DNA of 64,000 nucleotides from Trichopria drosophilae (GCA_030407085.1 CM059584.1:130547501-130611500); one strand, 5' to 3'; numbered from the stretch's first letter, positions 26,285 to 38,545 are shown. The notes: generated from the letters alone by a model not told the origin. Numbers and translations: made by a program.

Positions 26285-26630
26285 ATTCAAAAGCAAGACA
26301 TTTCAAAATGCAGACATTAAAAAATCAGACATTTCAAAATGTACATATTCTAAAAATGTAATTAATGATTGATATAGTGCTTAATAACCCGGGGGTCAAA
26401 TTAATTTGACCTTCAAGTGAACTACAAAATTAATCCCTTGGCCAAACATTTTTGACCACGAAATGACCTTCCAGTGAGGTCTCAAGGATGTAGTGAAAAA
26501 TCGTGTTTTTGAATGTTTGTTTTTTTAAATGTCTGGTTTTTGAATGTCTGCAATTTGAAATGTTTCGTTTTTGAATATCGGGGTTTTAAAGTGTCTGTTT
26601 TTTTATTTGCCTGATTTTTGAGGTGCACCT
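26285..26630. repeat. facing arrays of AGACATTTCAAAATG motifs
   Basis: Left array 26295-26350 (cagacatttcaaaatg and variants, about four units). Right array 26510-26625 in the opposite orientation (aaatgtctggtttttgaatg and variants, about six units). Such subterminal arrays in inverted orientation are typical of foldback or MULE-type non-autonomous elements. Confidence 0.5.
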
Positions 26631-27179
26631 AAGTAATAACATTGCATGTGGTATATTATGTGCAGGTATGTGATGCGTGTGAATATTCATTATTTTGTTA
26701 GCGTAAAGTTCAAAATGTAGAAACAGCCGCAAAGGCGCATGTTTACTTCTCATTTGTCTAGTGCAAAAGGACAAGAGATAACAAAGGAAAAAATTATTGT
26801 TGTCGAGATTGCAGAATTGCAGAGTAGAATAAAAAGCATATAAAAATAGTAATTTTTTTGTAGGTAACTGCTGTGTTTAATAGGATATCATTAAAATAGA
26901 GAGGCCTGTCTAGAAAAGTTGATAGAAATGAAAAGGAATTATGAATAAATTTACATCCTGTTTTCGTTCCGAAAAAATTGTTGCCAATGGATACAAATGT
27001 ATTGGTTTAATGAATCAATTTCTTTCCGAATCTTATCAAATGGTCGGTTTTAACCAAAAGCTTTACATTTCAATCCAAACTAATCAAAATGCACCCTGAT
27101 GCAACTTTATAAAAATATACCCGAAAGCGGGAAAAGCATTCAATCCAAATAAATCCAAAATAAATATTTCCGGCACCCA

Positions 27180-27565
27180 GGTTTACGACGTGCAGGTCGA
27201 TCTCTCCATAGTTTTCGATATCTAGGGTCAACCTTTCCATAGTTCTCGGTGTCCAGGTTGATCTGGCCGTTGTTCCCGGTGTCCAGCTCGACCTCTCCGT
27301 AGTTTTCAGTGTCCAGGTCGACCCCTTCACAGTTTTCGGTGTCCAAGTAGATATCTCTTCGATGTCTCGAAGACACCGAATACTACGGAGAGGTCAACCT
27401 GGACGACGAAAACTGTGGAGACGTTGCCCTAGACATTGAAAACTACGGAGAGGACGACCTAGTCACCGAATCCTACGGAGAGGTCAACCTGGACATATGA
27501 AACTGCGAAGAGGTCAACCTGGACACTAGAACCTGCAGGGAGGTGGACTTAGATGACGATTTCGG
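27180..27565. repeat. 30-bp minisatellite arranged head-to-head, encoding acidic decapeptides
   Basis: The unit is about gacaccgaaaactacggaga plus ggtcgacctg. On the minus strand left of 27360, and on the plus strand right of it, it reads as (D)TENYGEV(D/N)L repeats. The minus frame 27376-27140 includes LDTENYGEVELDTGNNGQIN. The plus frame includes DTEYYGEVNLDDENCGDVAL and ends at TGA at about 27500. Units are diverged. No known protein family recognised. Confidence 0.65.
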
Positions 27566-27769
27566 ATAAGACTGAAAATAAATTATATATTGTATTAGTT
27601 ATGATTGGTTTGGAAAGCATTTGTATACGTAAAGTCGATAGAATAATATTAAGTGATACGAAAAGCATAGTCTGTAAAGAACTTGATTAAGACTGATTGA
27701 ATCTTTATACGTTATCCTACTGATATTTTAAAAGAATAATATTTGGATTCGTTTGGATTTAATGCCTAT

Positions 27770-28347
27770 CAATTGAACCCCTGGCGATCAAAAAGGCAAT
27801 TACAATCAAGTAACAATTGAAAACTACAAGTCAGATTAGTCTATAACTTTACAAAAAACTTCTTTAAACTTTCCTCGAATTTTTGGTGGGAAGGAAATTT
27901 CGATTTATTGAAATTCCCTCGACTCCCGAAGTGTTTGAAGCTTTCAATGTCAATTTTGTGCAGTAAAACAAAAACCAATTTTTAAAAAATTTCCGTAATA
28001 ACTAACCATAATTTGGAAAAATACGTTAGTTTGTAGATAGAATAGTGCATATTCCCTAAAAATTTAATTAAAAAATTCCAATTATTGTAAAAGATATGAC
28101 GAGTTAAAGACAAAATAATTAAGTTATTTTATATTTCAAATAATTTCGTTTTTTGCGATTATATTAAAACCCTAGAGGGATAGAAATTTTTTATTTTAAC
28201 ACAAAATTCGCGTAATTAATTTTCCTATTAAGATATCTAATGAAAACTTTAAAATTCGAAAGTCAAAAATTACGAGCCGAGGGGCCAACAAATTCTCCGG
28301 CGCGGCGTTTCGCGCGTATCTCCTTTTGATCGCCAGGGGTTCAATTG
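27770..28347. mobile_element. 578-bp MITE with CAATTGAACCCC termini
   Basis: Ends caattgaacccctggcgatc and its exact complement frame the element, with about 24 bp of matching terminal repeat. No coding content. It is inserted in the foldback carrying the minisatellite. Confidence 0.75.
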
Positions 28348-28559
28348 TTCACATACATTTCGATTAATGTGCCATTCAGGTATGTTTTGGATCGAATTTT
28401 TATAAAAATTTTATATTAGAATATATTGCCTCTATCCAGTGTATAGGAATGGAAAGCTTTCGGTTTTATCCATGTATTAAGAATGTATAGAAATGGAAAG
28501 AAATTATGAAATGGAACGATTCAATCAACCGATTCAATCAACTTCTCTAGATAGGGAGG

Positions 28560-30650
28560 TTTACATTTCATTATGGTATGTGTGGGCATGTTTTCTTTGT
28601 GTTGTTTTTATTTTTAAATGTGGATTATTGGTAGATTAAAAAATAAGATTCAAAAGTATGTCCGTACGTCCGTACGTCCCGTTTTTTTGTCTCGCGATAA
28701 CTCGCGAACGGATAAGCGTTATAATAATGACTCATAATGCAAAAATTCTGTAAAAAGGGCGATTCCGCCCGTTAAAATAATAAATTAATAAATAAAATAA
28801 AAATAATAATACAGACAGTAATTAGTAAAACACAGTAAACATGTAATATGCATCGAATAGTCTATTACAATACAAGTGCTTGAAGTAAGTGTTTTGCAAC
28901 TTTTATTTATTAATACTTCGGCTGGCCTGTTGTCGGGGTCGAAGTTTTGAAAATGCTCATTTTCAATTTTCATACATATAAGAAACACTATATTGTTGTA
29001 ACACATCTATCGAAGCCACTTGGACCTAAATATGATTGGACCCCCAAATATCAATATAATTTTATAATATAATTGAAAGCTGTTAGTAAACAAACGAGTC
29101 TTAAGGAATAGCTGACTCTCCACTGGGTCGAAGTTTCTGAGCGAGCGAAGCGAGCGAGGCACCACTCCAACACTAGTTTATTTATTACAATTTTAAGGAC
29201 AAGCCGCACAAACCTCAACAACCCCTAACGTGGTTACTGTTGTTCTCTGTGTAATGCAAATAAAACAAATACCAGCGGTGAAGTCCGCGTGTATGATGTG
29301 AGTATTATTCCAGGAGCTACTTGTGTTGCCGCTGCCTTTTATATGTCCGCACGTGCAACAAAAGTATTTTGTAATGTATTTTTGGCCGCTTTATTGGTGG
29401 AATGCTCAAAAGTGTTCGGTTAATTGTTTTATAACAATTTTTAAAAACAATTTAGTTTTTTTACTCAGAAAACGATTTATCATGTTTTTTTTTTTTGTAA
29501 TTTTGAATAAGAAAGGGCCTTAGTAGCTTTCATGTAGAACGACAACTTTTAGAGATAAAAATTCCCAAGGTTTAAACATTTCTTCTATTACTATACTTTA
29601 CGGAAAAAATCGATTTTGACATATTTTATATGTTTTCATAGTTGTTGAGGCTGGAGTATTCTAAAGTGGCCGATTGTTAAATAATGTAGTAATTTTTGTG
29701 TGTTTGGAAAAAATGTTTTTGTGCGATTGTAATCTCTGACATAAGCTGGCATATTATGAAGTGTCCGCTTATTTATCACAATTGTTTATTACAGTTTGTT
29801 TATAACAATTGGTTGTTATGAATTATACACAAAAGCATTAAAAAATCTTGTTAAAAAGAATAAGAAATAGGTAAGTATTGAAAATGTCATTACATTAACA
29901 TTATAAAACTAATGTTATATAAGAAATATCGACGTTTGTATCTATCAATTTATAAGCTATTTTAAACATCAAAGTTTATGTCTTATTATAATTGTTCACT
30001 ACAATTCGTCGCCTTAATGCAAGAAAGTAACATTTCGGAATTTCGTTCCAAAAAAGAACTTTCTCGGAGTTTTGCTCAAAAAACGGTCTTATTGCGAACC
30101 GTACTTTTCCTTTCCAATTTAAGAAAAAAACGGTACATGATATATTCAACGCAGGAAAGAGCCATCTCGGAATTTCGTTCAAAAAGGGATCTTATTTGTG
30201 CACTAAGCCTGTTCGCTATATAATTAACTGAAGCTCATTGCTTTGACAAAATGCGCATGAGCTCATTCAAGTGTTTGTGTGTGTACCTGAGTGTATGAAT
30301 TAGTACAGTAGTTCTGTCCTCTTTTATAGATGTATTTAAATTAAATTCTCTATCCTATTGTTATTTACATGATTCGAAACGAACTCTTTTTTTTTTAATT
30401 CATTGTTGAGGTAACTTTTAAATATATACTCATCCAATCGGGATGCAGAAGTTTTCAAGATATTTATAATCTGCGAATTCAAAAAGATGGATTCGAGATT
30501 GCGGTCTTTCGCATAATCAATTTCTTCGTTACAATCATAGAATTATCTACGCCTTTACAATCAAATTCTGAGCAAGTGGGTAATTCATTCAAAATGGCAT
30601 ATAATCCGTGCCACTGTGGTTTACGAAAGAATTAATTAACTCTAACTAAC
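28560..30650. other. no recognisable gene
   Basis: AT-rich. A small palindromic word, tccgtacgtccgtacgtcc, occurs at about 28661. The word gagcgagcgaagcgagcgag occurs at about 29138. Neither is part of a recognised gene. Confidence 0.35.
29975..30220. repeat. dispersed repeat, inverted partner at 33695-33775
   Basis: ccatctcggaatttcgttc and gatcttatttgtgcactaag here; the complement (gaaattccgagatggctctt) is at about 33728. The pair brackets the LINE region, but it also contains an internal facing copy. Confidence 0.5.
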
Positions 30651-31508
30651 TGATTGTGCTTACTTTTCTGCTCTAAGAGAAAATGTAAATCACTAGCTAC
30701 TCAGTGCTATACAAACTACATTAAGAAAGCAGAACGTGAAATTCCAAATAGCCTTAAAAAGTTTTGTAACTTTGTCAACAATAATAGAAATGAAAATGGT
30801 CTTCTGAACCAGATAAAGTTGGATGTATAGTCAAGTGGCTACATCGGTAGGGACTATAACTAATTTATTTGCATCTTACTTCGAGTCAGTGTATATAAAT
30901 AATAATATGTAGTCAAAATCCGGTATTAAATACATCAGTCGATACACTTCTCGATTCGATACAAGTTTCAGTGGCTGAAGTAAGAAAGCAAATATGGAAC
31001 TTGGATATAAATAAAGGAGCTGGTCCGGATGGCATTCCTCGAATATTAGTTAAAAACTATGCGGACGCATTTTCTGAACCCTTGTTTTGTATTATTTAGT
31101 ACATCACTAAATACCGGAATATTTCCTTCAACTTGGAAAACTTCATTTACAACACCAATATTTAAGAAAGGCGGCGTTAGGACTTGTGTAAATAATTATC
31201 GACCAATTTCTATTACAAGTTGTTTTCCCAAGATACTGGATACCATTGATCGTTAGAAAACTAACCTCAAAACTGCCAAATGCGATAATTAATAATCAAC
31301 ATGGGTTTATGACAAATAGATAGGCAGTAACTAATTTGATTATTTACGAGCATTATATTATAAATGCAAACTACATTAAGAAAATAGAACGTAAAATTCC
31401 AAATAAAGTTAAAACGTTTGGGGCTTGCACTAATTTGCATACAACTTTAGACAACAAAAATACAAGTTGATGCGATTTACAAGGACTTCGCAGAGGCCTT
31501 CGACACTA

Positions 31509-32049
31509 TTAATCCTTTAGCTGTCAGGCGAAAATCAGATGGTGGCGTTCCATTTTTGTCTTCGAACAAAATTTTCATTGATTTATCCTATAATGTTAGT
31601 GTTATGGTTTTGGAGGTCGCTGAATTTGAATCTGAAATCGGATTTCAAAATTCAAAATGGCGGATCCAATATGGCGGAAGCAGATTAGAAAAATGAGATC
31701 TTCTTACTAAACAATTCACAAGACTGTCAAGTGGCATAACAAATTATACTTTCAATTTGCGATGAATGGTTTGGTGAATTTTATTCGTTACAATGTATCC
31801 GAGCTTCAGAAACTTAGAGCGGGGACTCAAATTCTAAATCCGACATCACGAACATCTATTTTCAGAATTTGAGTCCACTATATTGGTTCCACCATTTTGA
31901 ATTTTAGAAGTCCTATTTCAGATTTGGATTCAGCGACCTCAAAAACCATGATTTACCAAATTAAAGTCGAATCGGTGAAGTACTAATAAACATGTTTTCT
32001 CCACATGCGCACATATGCGTTAAAAGTGAGACAAAGGTTAAAGGGTTAA
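31509..32049. mobile_element. piggyBac-type MITE (TTAA-flanked) inside the LINE
   Basis: TTAA occurs at both edges (31509-31512, 32046-32049) with ends tcctttagctgtcagg and ttaaaggg. Removing the element and one TTAA rejoins the LINE frame as FDTI-NHKGLL, as expected for the conserved RT block. This identifies the insertion and its target duplication. The interior contains an inverted pair of the widespread 'aaaatggcggatccaatat' repeat. Confidence 0.8.
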
Positions 32050-32280
32050 CCATAAGGGACTTCTGAGATAACTAATGAAATTGGGTTTAAATAGAATTGC
32101 TTATAAATTGATTGAAAGCTATCTAACTAACCTTGTTGAAAATGTTAGATGTGGCAATTTTATATCACGTGATACATTTCGTGAGCCATTTCTGGTGTTC
32201 TACAAGGGTCTCATCTAGGGCCATTATTACACAATCTATTTATAAGCGACATTTCGGAGACTTTTTACTGATTATGATAA

Positions 32281-33111
32281 AGGATAAAGGAAAGGAATTA
32301 TCCCCCGCTTTAATGACATTTTTAGCCTATTCGCGGGTCGGCTCTCGGGTGGATTGGTCGGACAGACTTTCAAAGACATTACAAGACAATACATAAGACA
32401 ATACATGGCAACACCCACCCAGAGCCAGTCCCCCCATTAATGCGCCCCGTAGAGCGGCTTGACCCCTCTGTATCGCATTTGCACGGGGTCTGGGAAAACT
32501 ACGGAAAACCCAGACAGATACAGTCGACAAACTACTTTATCATCAGAGTATACCCTCTGATGGTAAAGCAGCGGTGTCTCCCACTCAGCAATCGGCCTGC
32601 TATCTTTTCCGTAGCGGTCGCAACGCTCGTTTTTTTTTATTTTTCATAATCACCTTCCAAGTATGGATCCCTATCAGGAACCTTTCACCTGAAAGAGCGA
32701 CTGTGCGTCGCACCGACCACAGGACAATTGCTGTTAAAATAAAAAAAACGAGCGTTGCGCCCGCTACGGCAAAGATAGCAGGCCGATTGCAGAGTGGGAG
32801 ACACAGCTGCTTTACCATCAGAGGGTATACTCTGATGATAAAGTAGTTCGTCGACTGTATCTGTCTGGGTTTTCCGTAGTTTTCCCAGATTCCGTGCAAA
32901 TGCGATACAGAGGGGCCAAGTCGCTCTACGGGGCGCAGTAAGGGGGGGACTGGCTCTGGGTGGGTGATCCTTGTGTTTGTCTAAAAGTATTGTCTTGTAA
33001 TGTCTTTGAAAGTCTGTCCGACCAATCCACCCGAGAGCCGACCCGCGAATAGGCTAAAAATGTCATTAAAGCGGGGGATAATTCCTTTCCTTTATCCTAT
33101 CCTATCCTATC
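32281..33111. mobile_element. palindromic SINE-like insertion (~830 bp) with 14-bp target duplication
   Basis: The arms, about 32281-32636 and 32738-33111, are near-perfect reverse complements around a ~100-bp loop. Both ends carry the same purine/pyrimidine tail, aaaggataaaggaaagg on the left and tatcctatcctatcc on the right. The insertion is flanked by ttactgattatgat on both sides, and removal restores the LINE sequence. The arms are much richer in G+C than their surroundings. No coding function recognised. Confidence 0.8.
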
Positions 33112-33209
33112 CTTACTGATTATGATTATAAATCCACTATTTCGTACATAATGAAAGTGATTTGTATTAAGGACATGTAGGCCCGTAAACTTTTTTAATA
33201 AATAAATAA

Positions 33210-35540
33210 TTGCTCCAAAAAAATTGTACAACTATGTAGAGTCCATACTCTACTATATAAATTATGGAAAAACATTTCAATATACAATATTACGAATCAG
33301 ATAACATTTTGAACAGACAATGAGTTACGGTTACTCCAGATTTTAGTAAAAGTTAATTTCCATAAGGATAAATTAAAACTAGGTTGCTGATTGTCAACAG
33401 TTATTTTCAATTACTTATATTTTCTGTCGAAAAACTTATATTCTTTTTTTAGTTTTTAAGAATTATTTGGATAAAATTTTTACTTTATGTATACGCATAT
33501 ACGCGGATTGGCGTTCACTCTTGCAACTTACTAAAATATCATCGTAATTGGATGAATGATATCAGAAATAAATACTATTTTAAGTAAACTGTAAAAGAAG
33601 TGTCTCTTTTGAAGACACTTTTGATGTCTTTGATATAGTTGAAATGGAACACCTGGCAGTAATTTGCATACAACTTCAGTTAATTATAGAGAACAAGCTC
33701 AGTGCACGAATAAGACCCCTTTTAACGAAATTCCGAGATGGCTCTTTCTTGCATTGAATATATTTAAAATTACAATAATTTACTATTTTATTTAATTTAA
33801 TAATTAATTATGTTATGTATGCGTTATGTACTTTATGCAATTTATATATTTTATGTAATGTATAGGACAAATGCACGAAGCAATGGATGTAAGTACTGTA
33901 CATTGTTTTTATTTTCAATTAATTTTAAATAGCTTGACTGTCATAATTATGTCTGATGAATTGTCAAAGCCATAAACAAAGTAATACACGAAAATATACT
34001 ATCGAACAATTTGGAGTAAATGACCGGTGATCATTTAAATTTAAGATAAAAAATAATTGTTTCTTAAAGAAATAGATTTTTTAAAATATTTGTTTAAATA
34101 AACAAGTTACTTGATATTTTTTACTAAAATTTATGTCGACATTTAATTTCATAACTTACAAATCTGCCTAGTTATAACCGCGAAAACTGAGTGATTTTAT
34201 TCTATCCCTCTCGCTAGATGAGAGATAATTGACATAAAATAATTTATCTAGGAAGTTGTACGCTCTACAAAAATGGTTTTATAACCGCAATTTTCGGTCA
34301 GGTTAATAAATAAAATTTAAATAAAACCTAAGGTCTGAGTCGAAGTAATAAGAATGACAAAGCATGGGGCACGCCAAAAGGGATCAATATAATTGGGGTT
34401 CGGGATTCGACTCACAGGTGAAAATTTCTTTTAAAAATGACCGAACTAACAAAAAAAAAAGAAGGGAAATTATGAGGAACGCGACTTAAATCTAATTACG
34501 CAATATGTTCAATCCTCAAATATTTACACTGTAAAATTGGACGCAAAATAATAATTATTAAAGCAAACGCAAATGAAAAAATCTACAAAGAAAACGGAAC
34601 GGAATGGGAAGGAATGAAACGCAAAATTGGAATATCATAAATTCGTTGACATCCGTATTTCGGATCAAAAAATTACCCCTTCTCTATATACATAATTACA
34701 TTACGTAATATATTGGTTGGTATCGATAAGTCGTGGAAGTTGGAGGGGGGGGGGGGCTGAGGGAGAGGGAAGGCATTTTCAAAAGGGACATCACAATGGG
34801 AGAAACAAGAATAGACAAAATGTGTACGAAACGGTTGTGCGGCAGAGGGTGCTAGAGAAGCCGAGCCCCTGAGGAGCTCCTGAGGACCAGAAGAGAAAAC
34901 GATCAGGAGCTCTCCAGGGCATCCCGGGACGGATTGTGCTATTGGGGTAATGATTTTTTAAATTAAAAAAAGTACTGTTTCATTTACATGTCGATTAAAT
35001 TTAAATCTTCACGTACTCAAATATGTCAAAAGTAACCAAGAAGAGGGCGGTTCGATATCTACCAAGAGATACTCTGTAGGCCTACAAATATTTTCAGACA
35101 TCCAATGCTTTTGGAATGTTTTTCGCCTTTCGAGTTTATGCGATGTCTTACGTTTCTTTTTATTGTATATGCATATTGAAGATAAAATGTTCATTTTGCA
35201 TTGTACGTGATAAGTTCTTTTGATACAGTTTGCGGAAAATGAAAGATATTTCATGCTATTTCATTTCATTCAACATTCGATTGTTTAACCCCAAACTTGA
35301 CACTACTCAGATATTCGTTTGAAAATACCTAATATCGTATTACATTTTTGTAAATTTAATCCGAAAGCGGAACACAAATGGAATATAAACAGGATCGCAC
35401 TGACAATTTTGCACACGATCTTGTTCGTTGGGATGTGTTTCCCTATACGCACTTTTAACAGACTCTTACGTATGAACAGATATTAATAGCTATGAATTAT
35501 TTGTTAAATACGATCACTTTGGCTTATAATATGTAAAAAA
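33210..35540. other. no recognisable gene; GC-rich patch at 34740-34950
   Basis: The patch has a run of about 12 G at 34745 and the words aggagctcctgagga and caggagctctccagg. I see no exon structure. Confidence 0.35.
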
Positions 35541-35543
35541 TCA

Positions 35544-36593
35544 GGTACACCGTCTTTTCATCACAGTGCTTTTCAACAAACGACGGTTCATCACAACAAT
35601 TCAACAAACGACAGTTCAACACGCGACTTTTCAACATATGACAATTTCAACACAAACTTATCATCACATGTTCATTTTCATCACAAAAGTAACAGAAATA
35701 ACAATTATAACTGATTACGAACATGCTTTTATAGAGGCATCAATAAATGTTTACCCAGAATCAGACATACAAGGATGTTTGTTTCATTTCGGTCAATCTA
35801 TTTATCGTAACGTAAAAAACTTAAGTTTTTCTCAGAAATATATACAAGATGACGAATTTAATTTGCTAATACGCATGTTAATCGCACTCGCATATATTCC
35901 CGTTGATGAAGTAATCAACGCTTTTGATGAATTATTAGAATCACAGTACTTAATGGAAAATAAAGAAGATCTGAGTTCAATAATCAAATACTTCACAGAT
36001 ACATGGATAGGCAAACAAATGAGAAAAGGAATCCGAATGTCTCCAAGATTTGCGATACAATATTGGAATTGCTATAACGCATTAATAAATGACAATCCAC
36101 GGACAAATAATGCAGTTGAAGGTATAATTGCTTACATTAAAATAATTTAATATACTTATAATTATATATTATATATTATAATTTTTGTTGAAGGGTGGCA
36201 TCATGCATTCAACTCAAGAATACAGCCAGCACATGCAAGCAAGGGCAAATTCATCAATGCTCTAAGAAGCGAGCAAACAGTCACTGATGCCATTTTCGAG
36301 CAACACACTGCATTCGTTAACATTACAGAAAAAAAGGAAACTGTACAAAAATTATGATGAAAGAATAAAAAGCTTAGCATCTAAATTTGACGCCACTAGT
36401 AATAAACTGGAATATTGCGTGGCATAGCGCATAATATAAAATTGTAATTATTTAAATAAATTGTGATGAAATGTACATATGATGAAATTTTTTTTGATGA
36501 AATGTTTGTGTGATGAAATGCGTGTGATGAAATTGTACTTTTGATGAAACAATGTATGTGATGAAAAGCACTGTGATGAAACGACGTGGCACC
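35544..36593 (+). mobile_element. MULE (Mutator-like) DNA transposon remnant
   Basis: The ends match over about 30 bp: 35544 onward reads GGTACACCGTC then TTTTCATCACAGTGCTTTTC, and the complement of the right end reads GGTGCCACGTC then GTTTCATCACAGTGCTTTTC. Both ends carry arrays of the word ttcatcacaa. About 1050 bp is left, so the element has lost the 5' half of its transposase. AT-rich flanks look similar, but I could not find an exact 8-9 bp target duplication. Confidence 0.8.
35690..36440 (+). pseudogene. MULE transposase, C-terminal half, degenerate
   Basis: The frame 35566-36120 encodes a catalytic-core segment: ITDYEHAF (one DDE aspartate), GCLFHFGQSIYR, a helical stretch with IRMLIALAYIPVDEV, YFTDTWIG, then PRTNNAVEG (with the catalytic Glu). 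These are hallmarks of the MULE/FLYWCH-associated transposases common in insects. The coding sequence then splices: gtataattg at 36122, acceptor ttgttgaag at 36193, giving VEG-WHHAFNSRIQPAH, exactly the family's continuation. Downstream the frame shifts at about 36350 (KNYDERIKSLASKFD in another frame) and again at about 36412 (RGIAHNI). N-terminal zinc finger and first catalytic Asp are missing. Inactive. Confidence 0.85.
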
Positions 36594-37049
36594 AAAAATA
36601 AATATTAACATATAGTTTTCGATACGCAAAAAAAGTCATACAACCAGGACCGACTTCTTTTAAAAATTGGCTTAAATTTAGTCATTACGTCTTCAAACAA
36701 ATTTTTGCTGTCTTGAAACTTAAAAGGCGTCAATATCATTTCTCATTTTAAAACTGGAAGGCTTACAACAAGCACTGTTCGCGCGATGCAACCGAAGAAG
36801 ACTTTATTAACATCTTAAAATGAGACGATCATGACGATGGTTTAAAGCTCTTTGGGTGAATTTTTATCAAGCCGTAAGAAAGACGCTAATTAAATCGTAA
36901 TTACGATCTTGTTTGAGACAAGTACAAAATAAGAGTAACCAACTTAAACACTAACGACCTTATAAGCAGAAACAGGTTCAGCTTTGAATTATCCCTGCCA
37001 TAAAGAATAAAAAATGATATTCTTCCAGTATAATGTGGAGCAATAGTAT

Positions 37050-37585
37050 TTTTCGATACTAGTGCGTAAAATACGATTTTACGCACCGTTTTTAACATGC
37101 GATTAGATAGGACGGTGCGTAAAATCGAATTCTTACACACGCGTGTCGAACGATATTTTTTAACACTCCGTGCGTAAAACACGATTTTACGCACTAGGGC
37201 GAAATTTTCATGTACGTAAAATTGCGCTCTACGCACGTCGTATTAAAAAATATCGTATGGAACATGGGCGAAATATCGTTCTCCGTCGATTGTGATTGTC
37301 ACCCTCGCTCCGCTCGAGCGACAAACTTCACACTCGTCGAAGATCGATAATTGCGCCCTTGTTGCATAAAATACTATTTCGATATACTATGCGTAAAATT
37401 TGTGCGCCGTTTTTTGTGGGTCAAATATGATGTTACGCACGTGTGATGACCGCGGCGCACGAGTGCCCGGCGTAGACGGTCAGCATACGAGAGAGTCCCG
37501 GTCAGCAGTAGAGCTTAAAATCGTATTTTACGCACTAAAACGGTGCGTAAAATAAAATTTTACGCATAGTATATCGAAAAATAAT
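37050..37585. repeat. second TGCGTAAAAT palindrome cluster, inverted relative to the 20 kb one
   Basis: Shares the GC-rich core (atgttacgcacgtgtgatga, ccgcggcgca) and the ending gcatagtatatcgaaaaata with the 20 kb cluster in reverse orientation. Short related pieces also occur in the palindrome arms near 42485-42560 and 52390-52465. Confidence 0.75.
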
Positions 37586-37945
37586 TTTTCAATGCCGAAA
37601 ATTATAAGGTTTCATAAGGAAACTTGCAAAAGATTATAAAAATCGCTGTACTCCTTCTTGCCGAACGTCTCATGGATTCTTTAATTTTGGGTTTCTCATG
37701 TAGCATACAAAAGTAAAAATAAAGGCTTCATGCACTCTTAAAAACGGCACTGGCCGTAAAAACGTTTCTTGTACTTTCACCGAACGCTTTAATGTACGCT
37801 TTATTTTAGGCAGGGTAGTATTTAGTTGTACATAATTTCCAATGTTCGAATGTCTACATATGCTTCAAATGTATCCGTAAAGTATAATTTTAATAGATAC
37901 ATAAATTGATTTAGACGAAGCGACATTCAGTTGTTTCTTTGTCTA

Positions 37946-38545
37946 ACAAGTAAACCTACCCAAGTATCACTCACCGATTTTTCTGGAATTTTGATATGTT
38001 GTAGTACACGAAAAACTAAGAGACACGTGTTTTTTTATATCTGCCGAAAAACGATTTTAGGGGGTGAAACAGCCTCCCCCCCCCCCAAAATAGGGGTTAA
38101 AATGGAAAAATTGCGATATCATGAAAACCAGCGAATCGATTTGAATAATTTTTAGTATAAAAGCTTCTTTCTACAAAATTCGAAGATAGATGTAGGTATT
38201 TTGAAGGGTGAGTGGAAATTAGGGGGTAAACTACCCCTAAAACTTGTTTCAAAAAGGTCGAAATTGATTTTTTACGTAAAAAGAATGTGCATTTTAGGGG
38301 TAGTTTACCCCCTAATTTTCACTCACCCTTCAAAATACCTACATCTATCGTCGAATCTTGTAGGAAGAAGCTTTCATGATATCGCAATTTTTCCATTTTA
38401 ACCCCTATTTTGGGGGGGCTGTTTCACCCCTAAAAACGTTTCTCGGCTGATATAAAAAAAACACGTGTCCCTTAGTTTTTCGTGTACTACAACATATCAA
38501 AATTGCAGAAAAATCGGTGAGTGATACTTGGGTAGGTTTACTTGT
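37946..38545. mobile_element. 600-bp foldback element (ACAAGTAAACCTACCC ends)
   Basis: Near-perfect inverted arms of about 290 bp around 38247, with ends acaagtaaacctacccaagt and the complement. The arms include C- and G-runs (about 38078 and 38412). A diverged half copy lies at about 17090-17246 (gtgacacttgggtaggttta). Confidence 0.8.

Larger units (their letters stand above)
26904..28557. mobile_element. foldback element carrying a coding-like minisatellite on both arms
   Basis: Degenerate terminal repeats: cctgtctagaaaagttgat at 26904 and atcaacttctctagatagg at about 28534-28552. Inner matching segments, gcattcaatccaaataaatcc at about 27135 and ggattcgtttggatttaatgc in complement at about 27745, also face each other. 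The centre at about 27360 has a 7-bp stem, tcttcga-tgtc-tcgaaga. A separate MITE (27770-28347) has inserted in the right arm. Confidence 0.55.
30655..33210 (+). mobile_element. degenerate jockey/CR1-like non-LTR retrotransposon, twice interrupted
   Basis: Reverse-transcriptase pieces can be read in order. They are CYTNYIKKAERE (about 30710), VAEVRKQIWNLDINKGAGPD and GIP (30965-31035), FPSTWKTSFTTPIFKKGG, NYRPISI (about 31190), INNQHGF (about 31293), KDFAEAFDTIN (about 31480), then after an insertion HKGLLR, and SGVLQGSHLGPLL (about 32190). The sequence has stops and frameshifts and an internal duplication (31360-31450 resembles 30705-30790). The YADD-type box is not recognisable. The 3' end is marked by an (AATA)n-like tail near 33200. 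It is interrupted at 31509-32049 and 32281-33111. Confidence 0.8.

Noticed and set aside
32600..32899. Matching 99- and 69-codon frames on both arms of the 32.3 kb palindrome
   Set aside because: Symmetry of the inverted repeat explains the shared peptide; no domain recognised.
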